Part shown: piece by piece, positions 11,577 through 23,939 of the stretch
Layout of the letters: each line of letters starts with the position of its first letter
Numbering within the stretch: the stretch's first letter is position 1
From: Lucinisca nassula
Lineage: Eukaryota; Mollusca; Bivalvia; Lucinida; Lucinidae
Assembly (NCBI GenBank): GCA_963580285.1
Contig: OY757010.1
Span: 217,478,204 to 217,542,203, forward strand
Direction of reading: 5' to 3'
DNA length: 64,000 nt
Program-made: the position numbers and the translations under genes
The notes under the pieces: model-generated
Databases searched by the model: none
What the model was told of the DNA's origin: nothing
The model's input: only the letters and a program-made list of their open reading frames with translations

Positions 11577-12045
11577 TTCAATATACATGGCTCTAACGCC
11601 TTTGAGACTATGAAAATGTGTTCAAGACGGGGGTAGTTTGAGCCACTGACGTTTATTCATAGTACATGTACCATGTGAGGTATAAAATAATGTTTTACTG
11701 TGTGTACTCATCAGACTTCTGATGTTATCCTGTAATATCACTTTTCATTTACTGGCATTTGGTGGTAGGCAGTGCACGTCGCTTGCTTATTTGTACACCA
11801 TATAACGATTTTGAAACAAAATAAATGAGAAACAAAAAGAATTAGAATGGGGATAACTGTATTAAACATTGTCATTTGGAGATTTAAATCATCGGTTCTG
11901 CTGATGCCCAGCACATGACTCACATGTAATGTGAGCAAACAATTCACATATAATGCCAGGCCTAACTTTCATGGAAAAATTATTTAACAAATGTTTATCT
12001 GCTCTCTTTACAAGTTAAGAGCTAGCAGCCAGATTCAAATACATG

Positions 12046-12240
12046 TACCGTAATGATCCTAAGTATTGAGACAGACAGGCCGAGGCAAATATTCCTACAG
12101 GAGTTGTCTGATCTGTGTCTATACTGTTTGCCATTAAGTCTGCACTTTTTGGACTCCTTGCTGGATCACAAAACAAATTTATTAAAATTTTAGGAGAATT
12201 ACAGCAAGTCATCAAGGTGTCCGAATGCTTACAATTTTTA
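12046..12240. repeat. Family E MITE
   Basis: TACCGTAATGATCCTAAGTA left, CCGAATGCTTACAATTTTTA right; central stem partly lost. Confidence 0.75.
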
Positions 12241-12246
12241 CAGAGC

Positions 12247-12529
12247 TCATTACGCAAACACGCCTATACAAATACATTGTCAATTTTACCACTGAAAAAG
12301 CAACAGTTTTAAGATGAAAAATTGTGATATTTTTCTTATTTCTGCTCAAAATATAGATTGTGGGCACTAGTTAGAACCGCCTCGTTGAGGCGGTTCTAAC
12401 GAATACCCACAATCTATATTTTAGAGCAGAAATAAAAAAACATAAGGTATACCCCCGGAAACCCCAGTTTTACTATATAAAAGTGGGGTTCAAGGGGGTA
12501 AAAATTACATAGGCATGTTTTTCGTGATG
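12247..12529. repeat. Foldback MITE, family D
   Basis: CATTACGCAAACACGCC to GGCATGTTTTTCGTGATG; long stem ATAGATTGTGGGCACTAG around CCGCCTCGTTGAGGCGG. Confidence 0.85.
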
Positions 12530-12628
12530 TGGGGAAACAAATTCTGTTAAATCTTTCACCCTCTGTCTCTGAAGTGGACTCTTCTGTGTTTGATTAGGAA
12601 CACATCCAGTTTGGTAAATTTTTTAGTT

Positions 12629-12848
12629 TGAAAAATCCTAAAAATTCAGATACCTTAAGGACTTGCTATAATTCTCCTAAAATTTTAACAGTTTGTTTCA
12701 TGATCCAGCAAGGAGTCCAAAAAGTGCAGCTAGAATGACAAGCAGTGTAGACCCTGATCAGAGTGTTCCTTCAGAATTCAGGAGCAGTCTGATCTGGGTC
12801 TCCACTGTTTGCTTAGGCCTATCTGTCCAAATACTGAGGATCATTAGG
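12629..12848. repeat. Family E MITE
   Basis: AAAATCCTAAAAATTCAGATA to TACTGAGGATCATTAG; core stem interrupted by TTCAGAATTCAG. Confidence 0.78.
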
Positions 12849-13211
12849 GCAGGGTGTTTATTCAAACTCAGGATGACAGTGTAAATCCTGATGCAAATGA
12901 CTTTTTCCACCATCCTATATGGACACTGTTTGCAAATGTATCGTCTACAGTGTTGGAAAGTGTAGAAATTTGGTCTCCTTCTGTTCATGGTGGAAAATTA
13001 TATATAAAGCTTGTTGTCGATTGAAACCCCTTAAATTATCAATCATGTCTTATGAAAAAAAACAAAAAAAAAAAAAACAACTACATGGTGTAAAGACAGC
13101 TTAAGGTAACATCATTTGGCAGCCAGTTAAGAGATTTCTAAATAATTTTAACTTGCAGTTCTTGGTAATGTTACTATGAAGTTTTATTATAGCTGCAGAA
13201 AAACAGCCATT

Positions 13212-13498
13212 GCATTACGAAAACATGCCTATACAAATACATTGCCAATTTTTTGGCCAAAAATTAGAAATTTTAAGATGAAAATAATTGCGATATTTTT
13301 CTTATTAATTTTCTGCTCATAACATAGATTGCTGGGACTCGATAGAACTGCCTCAACGAGGCGGTTCTATCGAGTATCCACAATCTATGTTTTTGAGCAG
13401 AAATAAGAAAAATAATGTATACCCCCTTAAACCCCAGTTTTACTATATAAAAGTGGGGTATGAGGGGGTCAAATTTATATAGGCGTGTTTTCGTCATG
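13212..13498. repeat. Foldback MITE, family D
   Basis: GCATTACGAAAACATGCC to GGCGTGTTTTCGTCATG; stem CATAGATTGCTGGGACTCG around CTGCCTCAACGAGGCGG. Confidence 0.85.
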
Positions 13499-13589
13499 GT
13501 GTGATTTTATACTTCTGAAAGTTCATTACCTGTAAACAGAACCAGCTTAAACTGCCCAATGCTTTTACTATCAACGACCAAAACTATTA

Positions 13590-13782
13590 CTGTAATGATC
13601 CTAACTATTCGGACAGATAGGGCTAAGCAAACAGCGCAGACCCAGATCAGAGGAGCAGTCTGATCAGGGTCTACACTCTCCACTTTTTGGACCCATGCTC
13701 AATCGTGAAACAAACCCGTTAAAGTTTTAGGAGAATTACAGCAAGTTCTCAAGGTGTCCAAATTTTTAGGATTTTTACAGTA
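13590..13782. repeat. Family E MITE, shortened core
   Basis: CTGTAATGATCCTAACTATT left, TTTTTAGGATTTTTACAGTA right. Confidence 0.78.
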
Positions 13783-13846
13783 ATTTGAGGTGAGGTGAGG
13801 CTACTGAAGGTATAACTGGCAACAAGCAGATTATACTGGTGGGGTG

Positions 13847-14059
13847 TTAACCCTTATCTTGCTGAATATTCATTTAAGCCACACCCATTTCTGCCTATCA
13901 ACCAATCAAATTACTTGATGTAATTTATTCCTACAAATTCATAAACTGAATGCCAAACAGGGTAGATCCTGATCAGATGGCTTCTTCAGAAGCCATCTGA
14001 TCTGGATCTACACTGTTTGCAAAGATAGGGGTTGTCATGAACAGCAAGCTAAGAGTTAA
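13847..14059 (-). repeat. piggyBac-like MITE, family F
   Basis: TTAACCCTTATCTTGCTG to CAGCAAGCTAAGAGTTAA; core GATGGCTTCTTCAGAAGCCATC halves near 13975-13997. Confidence 0.87.
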
Positions 14060-14302
14060 GAGTGGTATATACATATATACCATGACATATATACCATGAC
14101 AAAAGGCCTGGTTTTTACCCATGTGTGAACAACAAAGATCCATCCGGCCTGCATATCTCTGCAGACTGATCAGCACATGCATGTTCATTGCTTGGATAGT
14201 ATAAGTTTCTATATCAAATTTTAGAGACTTATTTGTGTGTAGCTTAGCAGGCAGGTTCGTGTCTTACCCAGTCACATTCATTGAAGACAGATTTTTTCAT
14301 GA

Positions 14303-14611
14303 CTGTTTGTTTGGCTTGAGGTTAAACCTCCCTGTTGACACTATTAACGTCATTTTGTGGCTGAAATGGCTCATATCATTTTGGAGATGTTGCTTCCAAT
14401 TTTGAGGGACTTATACCCAACAATGAGATGAAATGACATCTTGAAACCAATAGGGTTTATATGCATGAACGGGCCGACTTGCACCACTTTGCCTGGGCAG
14501 GCTTAGACCTTTAAAGTTGTTTACCAGTTCTCTTATGCAGTCAGTTTCAGCTCTACCCGGAAGCATCATGCAGCCAAATCTAGTTCTCCAAGCCCCGATG
14601 GGCAGGGGCCG
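14303..14611 (-). mobile_element. SINE, family C
   Basis: CTGTTTGTTTGGCTTGAGG tail at the left, CCCCGATGGGCAGGGGCC head at the right; body landmarks GTCAGTTTCAGCTCTACC and GAAGCATCATGCAGCC. Confidence 0.8.
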
Positions 14612-14633
14612 AAATGTATCAGATTCAGACATG

Positions 14634-14812
14634 TTAAGCCTTATCCTATTGAATAAATTAATTCAGTCACACCAATTTCTAACTCTTCATCAATCTAATT
14701 ACTTGATATTATGTATTCATTCAATTCACAAACTGCATGGCAAACAGCCATCTGATCTTGATCTACACTATTTGCAAAGGTGGGGTTGTCATGTTCAGCA
14801 AGATAAGGGTTG
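14634..14812 (-). repeat. piggyBac-like MITE, family F, eroded
   Basis: GTTAAGCCTTATCCTATTG to TTCAGCAAGATAAGGGTTGA; half of the core hairpin is missing. Confidence 0.7.
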
Positions 14813-14825
14813 AGTTAAAAAAAAA

Positions 14826-16015
14826 ACAAGATGTGTTTGTGCAACACGAACATGTCCCTGGGCAAGATCAATTTTTTCTTCAAAATTGGTCACATGTGAA
14901 GGTCAAGGTCATGATCAAGATTTTTTTGTTTGAGTGGGAAGCCCTTATCACAATGAACCTTCATGCTAAATAGGTAGGCTCTATCTCTGTTTAAAAGTTA
15001 TGACCAATGAAAAATTTTTCTTTAAAGTAGGTCAAGGTCACAGGTCAAAATTTTTCGTTTGAGTGGAAAGCCCTTGGCATGAGGAACCTGCATGCCAAAT
15101 ATGAAGGCCATAACTGATAGGGTTCAAAAGTTAATACCAATGTTGCCTTGTTTCTTTTAATTAGGTCACAGGTCAAGGTCACAGGTCAATTTTTTTATGG
15201 GCTTGAAGCACTTCTCACAAGGAGTCCACATGCAAATTATGAAGGACCTATCTCTAGCCTTGCAAAAGTTATCACCAATGATTTTTTTACTTTAAAGTAG
15301 GTCACATGTCGGGGTCACAGGTCAAAAAGTTTTGTGTGAATGTGATGCTCTTGTCACAAGAAACCTACAGGCCAAATATGAAGGCTCTATTTCAAATGGT
15401 TCAAACGTTATGTCCAACATTGAGGTTTTCTTTTAAGTAGGTCAATGGTCAAGGTCATGGGTCAATTTTTTTGTATGGGCTTAAAGCCCTTTTCACAAGG
15501 AAACTATGAAGGATCTATCTCAAAACATTCAAAAGTTATGACCAATGTCATTTTTTTTCTTTCTTTTACGTAGGTCACAAGTCAAGGTAAAGGTCACAGG
15601 TTAAAAATTTTTGTATGAATGTAAAGCTCTTGTCACAAGGAACCTTGTTTGTTTGAGTTGGGGTTAAATGGCCCAGTCAATACTATTTAGGTCATTTTTG
15701 AGCTGGTCAGTTTACTTATCCACACTTTTTCCTGGGCAGGCATATATGTAAGCGGTAAACTAGTATAGTGCACATTCTTTCACCATCAGCACAAGCAAGA
15801 GAATGACTGTAGAAAAGATTTCATGATCAATCTCCAGGAAAGAATGCTGCTGATCCCGGCAGGTATCGAACCCGCATCCTCCTGATCACCAGTCAGATGC
15901 GCATCCGACTGAGCTACCAAGGCCTCACAAGGAACCTACAGGCCAAATATGAAGGCTCTATCCCAAATGGTTCAAAATTTATGACTAATGTTAAATTTGT
16001 CCAACAAACCAACAA
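14826..16015 (+). repeat. Irregular minisatellite (~150-160 bp units), split by a SINE
   Basis: Recurring AGGTCAAGGTCACAGGTCAA, AAAGCCCTTGTCACAAGGAAC, AAATATGAAGGCTCTATCTC and TCAAAAGTTATGACCAATG over about seven units. A SINE lies within at 15645-15924. Confidence 0.82.
15645..15924 (-). mobile_element. tRNA-derived SINE, family A, with 12-bp target duplication
   Basis: TCACAAGGAACC flanks both ends (15633-15644 and 15925-15936), a piece of the host minisatellite. The tRNA-like head (box B complement GGTATCGAACCC, box A complement CCGACTGAGCTACC) is at the right. Confidence 0.9.
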
Positions 16016-16575
16016 ACAGCCAGCGCAAAAACAATATGTCCCATCTATTGCTACTGAGGACATCAAAATTAGTGAGGTTCCAGATTTGGAGGAAATATAG
16101 TGAGATTTCTTTTTTTACATGAAATATATAGTTTTATATGAAATATACAGGGAAATTCTGGGAAAAATAATGAAACATCACATAAAAAAGGGTTTTGGGA
16201 GGGAGCCCAACAATTAGTGTCTCATTAAAAATAGAGAGACTTAATATGTCTGGGATGAAGATGTTACGGTTATACTTCACCTAGTTAATTAAGCTGGGTG
16301 GAAATATTGTTGGACAGTATAGCTGATTTTTACCTATACAGAATTAACTCATCCCACTTTCATCAAACAGTTTATTTTGGTACAAAAACTTGTTCCCATC
16401 CTAGAATAAATTCCAAATAATTACAGCTGTCAATCACATCCTCACCAGATGTCAATGACAATGATTGCAACAGTGTCAACCCATTTTGTACTGAATGGAA
16501 TCCAGCACAAGTCCATTTCTAAATACAGGGGTGTAAGGTTAGATATTTGTTAGAAATTTATTTAGAAAATGGACA
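16016..16575. other. No gene or repeat recognised
   Basis: AT-rich sequence without a supported frame; contains an eroded family G-like fragment (CCCATTTTGTACTGAATGG) near 16480-16560. Confidence 0.45.
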
Positions 16576-16577
16576 CA

Positions 16578-16790
16578 CTACCATAATGATCCTAACTATT
16601 GGGACAGATAGGCCTAAGCAAACAGTGGAGACCCAGATCAGACTGCTCTTGAAGGAGAAGTCTGATCAGGGTCTACGCTGTTTGCCATTCTGTTTGCACT
16701 TTTTAGACTAATCACAGGATCGTGAAACAAATTTGTTAAAACTTTAGGAGAATTACAACATGCCCAATTTTAAGGATTTTTACAGTATTT
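16578..16790. repeat. Family E MITE
   Basis: TACCATAATGATCCTAACTA to TTAAGGATTTTTACAGTA with a largely intact core stem. Confidence 0.8.
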
Positions 16791-16819
16791 GCAAACAGTT
16801 AGATGCAATATTCTGATCT

Positions 16820-17063
16820 GGGGCCAGTTGTTCAAAACTAACGACGTCGTTAGTTAACATATCATTAAAACTTTGATCATTTATTATGGCAAATTTGCTA
16901 ATATTTTTGCTGAAAAAATGTGAGCAGCTTTTGCAGATGCAAAAGCTGCTCACATTTTTTCAGCAAAAATACCGAAATTTTAGATAGTAAACTTGCTAGA
17001 ACACTTAACAATATGACCAATAATGAGCTCGTTAAGCTAACCATGCTTTGAACAACTGGCCCC
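16820..17063. repeat. Foldback MITE with 17-bp perfect inverted ends
   Basis: GGGGCCAGTTGTTCAAA and its exact complement at 17047-17063; a central 30-bp stem TGTGAGCAGCTTTTGCA at about 16919-16962. Different from families D to H. Confidence 0.85.
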
Positions 17064-17099
17064 TGGTTTGCAGGGTGCCTATAAACCCTTTAGATGCAT

Positions 17100-17275
17100 A
17101 GAAAAACTGACTCTGAGAATGTCATCTGCTTTTGTTATTTGCTGTGTCTTCTTGCAAACTTATCAAACATATTTTTGCACACAATAAAACAATGTGGACT
17201 CTGATCAGACTGATCTTGGTCCACACTGTTTGCAACAATGATTTTTAAAGTTTCCAGCAGACAACAAAGCAGTTT
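17100..17275. repeat. Foldback element with eroded shared core
   Basis: TCATCTGCTTTTGTTATTTGC left arm and GACAACAAAGCAG right, around AATGTGGACTCTGATCAGAC. Confidence 0.6.
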
Positions 17276-17384
17276 TCTTTAAACTACACATAAAAATTAT
17301 TGAACATGTCAAATGGTCAAATATGAGAACCAGCCTTAAAGGGCATGTCATCAGAGTGATTGGAAATATTCATATCTATATTTG

Positions 17385-17685
17385 CCGGCCTCGGTAGCTC
17401 AGTCGGATGCACGTCTAACTGGTGATCAGGAGGACGCGGGTTCGATACCTGTCGGGTCGGCAACATTCTTTCATGGAGATTGATCATGAAATCTTTTCTA
17501 TGGTCATTCTCTCCTTTCCGCTGATTCAAGAAGGGTAGTTGTTAGTTTCTGGTTGTGCACTGTACCAATTAACAGCTTACGTATAAGCCTGCCCAGGAAA
17601 AGTGTTGATAGGTAAACTGACAGGCTCAAAAATGACCTAATTAGTGTTGACTGGGCCATTAAAACCCAATACAAACAAACAAACC
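17385..17685 (+). mobile_element. tRNA-derived SINE, family A
   Basis: GCCGGCCTCGGTAGCTCAGTC head with box A, GGTTCGATACC box B, and the ATTAAAACCCAATACAAAC tail. Full length. Confidence 0.88.
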
Positions 17686-17820
17686 AGTGAAGGTCAAGTG
17701 AACAATAGTAGGCAGGGAGCTTCTATAGTTAGTAATTTTGGGTCAATTAAACAATCAACCCCAAGAAGTACAAATGTAGACACCCATTTAAACAGAAAAA
17801 ACTCCATCTGAATCAAAACA

Positions 17821-18034
17821 TAATCACCCTTCTCTTGCTGAATATTCAGTTTAGCCACACCCATTTCTGACTTCGAACCAATCAGATTACTTGATGTAAT
17901 TTATTCCCACAAATTCATAAATTGAATTTCAAACAGTATAGATCCTGATCTGATGGCTTCTTCAGAAGCCATCAGATCTGGATCTACACTGTTTCAAAAG
18001 ATAGGGGTTGTCGTGAACAGCATGATAGAGTTAA
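17821..18034 (-). repeat. piggyBac-like MITE, family F, abutting a family G copy
   Basis: Left end eroded (TAATCACCCTTCTCTTGCTG), right end ATAGAGTTAA; the same TTAA starts the next MITE. Confidence 0.8.
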
Positions 18035-18226
18035 CCCATTTAGGACCAGAAACCCCAAAACGGGTATTTGGCAAAGATCAGATGCCGCAGAACACTGTAT
18101 TTGCAAAAAGTTCAGCCATTTTCCTAATAAATTTTGAAGAAAACACAACCTGACACCCCATAAATTTTCAAATGGACTCATGCTATATGTAAGGACAAAG
18201 ATTCCATTTGGTACAAAAAGGGTTAA
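18031..18226 (-). repeat. piggyBac-like MITE, family G
   Basis: TTAACCCATTTAGGACC to GGTACAAAAAGGGTTAA; shares its left TTAA with the preceding F copy. Confidence 0.83.
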
Positions 18227-18365
18227 TAGTTACCAGAAATGTCACACAACACACTTTAGAGGGGCAAGCCATTAACTAAAACATGCCACAAGCCACAATA
18301 GTGAAGAAATAGCCACTAACTAGCATTCAGCAATAGCAACTATATTGTAAATCAGATAAAAAGGA

Positions 18366-18587
18366 ATAACCCATTTTTTGTACCAAATGGAATCTTCTAC
18401 CTTATATATTGATCAAATTCATTTAAAATTTAGGGGTGTCAGGTTGTGTTTTCTTCAAATTTTATTTGGAAAATGGCTTAACTTTTTGCAAAAGGTGTAG
18501 GCCCTGATCAGACACCACGTTCTGCGGCATATGATCTGGGCCTGCACTGTTTGCCAGGATACCCATTTCTGGTACCAAATGGGTTAA
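18366..18587 (+). repeat. piggyBac-like MITE, family G
   Basis: TAACCCATTTTTTGTACC to GGTACCAAATGGGTTAA; core CAGACACCACGTTCTGCGGC. Confidence 0.82.
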
Positions 18588-18631
18588 TAAAATCTTCCCC
18601 CTTATACACAAAAGAAGTCCCCTAAAATTAA

Positions 18632-20180
18632 ACAAGAGGCCCATGGGCCACTATGCTCACCAGAATGTGTCTTATCATAAGGAACAACAATATATATGGT
18701 TAGAGGTGGGGATCTGTAAGGTTTCCAAGTTATTGGGTCTTTAATGAAATGAAGGGGTGGGGCACGACTCCGGCACATCCTGGTGGACCCCCAGGTTAGT
18801 GTCAATGAATGTGTCATGTCATAAAAAACAAGAATATATAAGGTTTTGGGGCGGGGATCTGAATGGTTTCTGAGATAGATGGCCTTTTGTGAAGTGGAGG
18901 GGTGGGGCAAGGCCCCAGTGCACCCAGGAAGACCCCCAAATTGGTGTCAATGAATGAGTCTCTTCATAAGGAACAAGAATATATAGGGTTTAGGGGTAGG
19001 GATCAGTAAGGTTTCCAAGATATTGGGCCTTTTATGAAATGGAGGGGGTGAGGCATGACCCCGGCACAACCCGGGGGACCCCAGGTTGGTGTCACTGAAT
19101 GCGTCTTATCATAAGGAACAAGAATATATATGGTTTTGGGGTGGGGATCTAAATGGTTTCTGAGATATATGGCCTTTTGTGAAGAAGGGGTGGGGCAAGG
19201 CCCAGGCGCACCCCAGGAGACCCCCAAGTTGGTGTCAGTGAATGTATATTTTCACAAGGAACAAGAATATATATGGTTTAGGGGTGGGGATCTGTAAGGT
19301 TTCCAAGATATTGGGCCTTTTATGGAATGGAGGGGGTGGGGCATGACCCCGGCACGTACCAGGGGACCCCCAGGTTGGTGTCACTGAATGCATTTTATCA
19401 TAAGGAACAAGAATATATAATGGTTTGGGGGTGGGGATCTGGATGGTTTCCAAGTTATATGGCCTTTTATGAAGTGGAGGGGGTGGGGCATGGCCCCGGC
19501 TCAACCTGGGGGACCCCCATGTTGCCATTTAAGCATATGGTTGAGAGACATTTACTCACGGAACATTTCTATAAAAGTTTTGTCAAAATATCTGCAATAA
19601 CTTCGCAGCAAATGCCATTTTTCAATTTTCCCTATTATAAGTCTATGAGAAATCTAAGTTGCTATAGCAACCAAACTAAAGAGCCAAATTTTATAAAAAA
19701 AAACAAACACACAACCTGTAAAGGCAAATATGGTGAATATTTCCAAAAACTCTCAGCCTAATAGAGCATTCGGTTTCTGAGGAGATGATTTTTGAAGTAT
19801 TTTTTTTTTCTATTTTTTGTATTTTGGTTTCCATGGCAACCAATAGAAATGAGCAGTATGCCTAAATCATATGGCAGATAGTAGATTGCCTAAAGAACAT
19901 TTCTATGGAAGCTTTGTCAAAACATCTGCAATGACTTGGCAGAAAATGCCATTTTTCACTTTTCCCCATTACAAGTCTATGGAAAGTCTAAGTTGCCATA
20001 GCAACCAAACTAATGTGCCGATTTTCATTAAAAACACAACCCCCAGCCCAAGGATGCTACAGATAAAATTTGGGCCCAACTGGCCCAGTGGTTTCAGAGG
20101 AGATGTCGTTTGAAAGTGTTGACGCAGACGACGATGGACAACTTCCTATCCTATAAGCTCCTCCGGCTCTGGTGAGCTAA
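18632..20180 (+). repeat. Composite mollusc-type repeat with internal ~146-bp minisatellite
   Basis: Begins AACAAGAGGCCCATGGGCC and ends CTCTGGTGAGCTAAAAAA. From 18655 to 19525 six to seven units repeat CATAAGGAACAAGAATATAT, GGGGTGGGGATCTG and GGGTGGGGCATGACCCCGGC. From 19545 a diverged ~330-bp unit occurs twice (AACATTTCTATAAAAG near 19561 and AACATTTCTATGGAAG near 19898). The 97-144 aa frames here come from the array. Confidence 0.8.
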
Positions 20181-21743
20181 AAAAAATCGACAATGGAATC
20201 AATGGTTGCAAAGGACTAGAAAATATAATCTGCAGGAAGACATTTGAAGGCCGCCACACAGTGATATAAAATGTGTCCTATAAAAAGGTTATACTTTTGA
20301 AGCAAGGATTATTCCACAGGACTGAAAAGTATCCTGTGTATAAGTTTTTCTGGGCCAGACCAGCTAGTTTTGGCCAATTAGGCCTCATTAGTGACCTTAA
20401 AATATTTTCAATTTTCCACAATGGAATCAATGGCACCAAACAACTAGAAAATATAGACACACCCAAACACTACGTCATCACTCAATAATACTATTTGCCG
20501 GGACTTCCTGGTGGTGGGCAAAAACCGTCTTTGGCCGTTTGTCACCATTGTAAATGAGATGTTATTTTCTGTAAACTTGTATTTTGTTTGGAATTGAAAT
20601 GACAAAACAGACCGTTAAACATATAAAATAGACATGTCTTAGCTAGTAATTATTGGTTTCTAGAATATTTGAGGATGTTTTGATGATAATTACCTGTTAA
20701 ACTTAGGTAGGTAACGAGGCGGGATGGTCTTAATTATTGGTAATAATAATGCGCAAAACGAATGACTAAAAATGCGGAAGATGCAGGAATGAAGTCTGCA
20801 TGCATGGTAGTTAACCCAATCACGGTTGGCAACTTTGCTTCCCTCTTTAACTGCACGCCGGTGGGTCAGGCCTCAGATTCTATGACGGCTCCAACGTAAA
20901 GGCTTATTGAAAATTAAAGAGATAATGTTGGTTGGTGCCCGATGCTCTGTCTCTGGTAGGGCTCATCGGAGTCTAACTGTTGGTTTTCTTTTGCTCCAGC
21001 ATTTCAGTGGTTTCTTGCTGTCGAGTCCTCACCGTTGTCTCACCTCTGTGGTTCTTTGATTTCTGTGTTCACGGAGATGTTGCACTGATGAGTTAGGAGG
21101 CATCATGCGGACTGAACAAATTATTTGTCTAAATCGCGACGGAAGTAAGGGCGAGGATTGTGGCCACGTAAAATCGATTTAAGCCCCCCCAGTGGAAATC
21201 TTCCACTGACCGTTCCAAGGCGGCTCTTCTGTGGCGATTTATTTATGTTGTTGTATGTTACTTACTGTGTGTATCGGTTGTGTCTTTTAATTTTGGATGG
21301 CCATATGGCCATTTTGTGGGAAAGTAACTGTCCATATGGCCTTCCTTTGTTTAGGTTTCCATTATGGTCTGGTCGCTTAATGTTTGTATTTCTTTCCCTT
21401 TGGTGTCTTTTATGGATGGAGTAAGTTAATTGTATCATTTCCTGATCTTTGTTTTACTTCTACTTTGAATATATTTATCTATTCATTTAAAGTGTAATTT
21501 GATCAATTTTCTGCAACAGTCAACAAAAATTTGCCCGTAATATTAAATATATTTTCAATGTGTTTATATGGAACCAGTGGCTTTTTGCCAACCACGAAAG
21601 ATCGTTCTCAAAAGGAAGTAGTTTTGTGCATGCGCAGTGACAAACAAACAAGGTCACGTGTCAAAACATTGGATCCGTCTATAATCACAATGACCATGCC
21701 TTGCCCCATCCTTGTGATATATTTTTTTTCCTGCTTGGAAACC
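20181..21743. other. No gene or repeat recognised
   Basis: Mixed-composition sequence with no frame I can support; the 88-aa frame at 21158-21424 is hydrophobic but has no start context, splice signal or homology I recognise. CCATATGGCC occurs twice at 21299-21343. Confidence 0.45.
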
Positions 21744-21955
21744 TAACTCTTATCTTGCTGTTCACGACAACCACTATTTTTGGAAACAGTGTAGCTCCAG
21801 ATCAGATGGCTTCTGAAGAAGCCATCTGATCAGGATCTACACTGTTTGGCATTTAGTTCATGAATTTGTGGCAGTAAATTACATCAAGTAATTTGATTGG
21901 TTGATAGACAGAAATTGGTGTGGCTTAAATGAATATTCAGCAAGATAAGGGCTAA
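21744..21955 (+). repeat. piggyBac-like MITE, family F
   Basis: CTAACTCTTATCTTGCTG to CAGCAAGATAAGGGCTAA; ends slightly eroded, core hairpin intact. Confidence 0.85.
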
Positions 21956-22640
21956 TACATGTAGTTTCCAACATACTGTCCACACAGAACTTAAATGTTG
22001 TTATTTGTCTGTTTTACTTTGTACCGATGTTGAAAATGTGGTCAAGGTCATCAGAATGTACTCCACTTAAAACCTTTGCCCAATTACATATTAATACCAG
22101 TTCTGTTTAGCCTTGTATTTAGACTCTTACTTCAAAAGTATGTTGTGTTTTTTTTTCAAAAACAACAATAATGTTGCTTTGTAAATACTTATAATTTGGT
22201 TTTTAATATCTAACACTGTTATACCTTGTAGTGTCCTGAAGAACAAAGCTGCTTTAATTTCTAATAGGGACATATATATTTCACTGTGGAAATAAACCGA
22301 TATCCAAAATACATAACATACATTGTTCAAAAGTCATGATAATATTATCAAATACATGTACTCCCTGTGGCTGGAGTCACAACACAAGCAGATATACAAC
22401 ATCAAGCAGAGCTCTAGTAAATAAGCCAAACTTCTGGCATTTTAAGCTGCATAATGCAGAAATGCTTGAGTAATGTCAGAATGAAATTGTGCAACTTTCC
22501 CACAGGTTGATAATGCAAAACTCTGTTGAGACAAGAGAGATGTACAGGCTCACCGGAACCTTTGCTGTTCACATCTACAATTACAGCCCTAAATATTGTC
22601 TTTTTCACTCCATCAAACACTATGATAAAAATTACATCAC
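21956..22640. other. No gene or repeat recognised
   Basis: Non-coding by inspection; short minus-strand frames lack any support. Confidence 0.4.
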
Positions 22641-23935
22641 ATATTGAGAGCTTGCCTTATATTGAGACATGTCATGTCGACAGCATGCCTTGAGTTTAGA
22701 CATCACATATTGAGAAAATGCCTTGAGTTTAGATCTGTCATATGTTGAAAGAATGCCATAAACTGAGATCTGTCATACGTGGAGAGACTACCCGGAGTTG
22801 AAATCTATCATATGGTGAGAGCATGCTATAAGTTGAGATCTGAAATGTTGAGAGCATGCCTTGTATTGAAATCTGTCATATGTTGACAGAATGACTTGAA
22901 ATGAGATCTGTCATACATTGAGAGCATGTGTTGAGTTGAGACTTGTCATATGTGGAGAATACTATTTGAGATATGTCATATGTTGAGCATACCTTGAGTT
23001 GAAATATGTCATTTGCTGAGAGCATGCCCTGGCTTGAGATTTCATTTGTTATGAGCATGCCTTGAATTGAAATATCATGTGACATTTTGCATTGAGGAAG
23101 ATATGTTGTAATTCAAAAGCATGCCATGAGTTGAGATATGTCATATGTTGAGAGCATGCCATGAGTTGAGATATGTCAAACGTAAAAACCATGCAATAAG
23201 TTGAGATATGTCATATGCTGAAAGCATGCAATGAGTTGAGGTATGTCACATGTTGAGAGCATGCCCGAGTTTTGTCATAAGTTGAGAGCATGCATTCAGT
23301 TGAGATATGTCATATGCTGGGAATGACGTGAGCTTAGGAATGGCATTATGTTGTAACTTGTGAGCATGCCTTCAGTTACATCATATATTGAGAGCATGCC
23401 TTGAGTTGAGATATGTGAAATGTTGAGAGTGCCATGAGTTAGGGTATGTCATATGTTGAAAGCATACCATGAATTTGTCATATGATGAGAGCATAACTTG
23501 ACCTGAGATTTGTCAAGTTTACAGCATGGAACATTAAGTCATATGTTGGGAGCATGCCTTGAACTGAGAGAAGTCATTTTCATAAGTTGAGATTTTTTGG
23601 GGGGGTTTGGGTTTTACGGCCCTTTCAAGATTATTTCACTCATATCGAGCCGATCGTTAATCAGAGGTGGGCGAAAACCAGAGTACTCGGAGAAAAACCA
23701 CCTGACCTTCCGTTGCAGAACTTGGCGTCTCACACGTGGCCCGATAAGTTGAGATAAGTCATATGCTGGGAGCATAACCTGAGTTGATATATGTCATGTT
23801 GAAAAAATGCCATGAGTTGAGATGTCATATTTTGACCATGTCTTGAGTTCAGACAGCATGACATAATATTGACAGCAGGACATTTATTGATTAATGTCAT
23901 GTGTTTGGACATGTCATAGAGAGCAGGCCTTGTTT
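22640..23935 (+). repeat. Long irregular minisatellite (~33-36 bp units), split by a SINE
   Basis: About 35 variants of TTGAGAGCATGCCTTGAG followed by TTGAGATATGTCATATG. Unit length and sequence drift steadily. A family B SINE is inserted at 23594-23743. Confidence 0.88.
23594..23743 (-). mobile_element. SINE family B, truncated, with 12-bp target duplication
   Basis: ATAAGTTGAGAT on both sides (23582-23593 and 23744-23755) comes from the minisatellite. Body landmarks GGGTTTTACGGCCC, TCGAGCCGATCGTTAATC and TTCCGTTGCAGAACTTGGC; tRNA head missing. Confidence 0.87.
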
Positions 23936-23939
23936 ACAG

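Noticed and set aside
19327..19761. 144-aa plus-strand frame
   Set aside because: Starts in the minisatellite and runs into the next repeat; composition follows the array unit.
21158..21424. 88-aa hydrophobic frame as a host gene
   Set aside because: No start context, splice signals, neighbouring exons or recognisable family.
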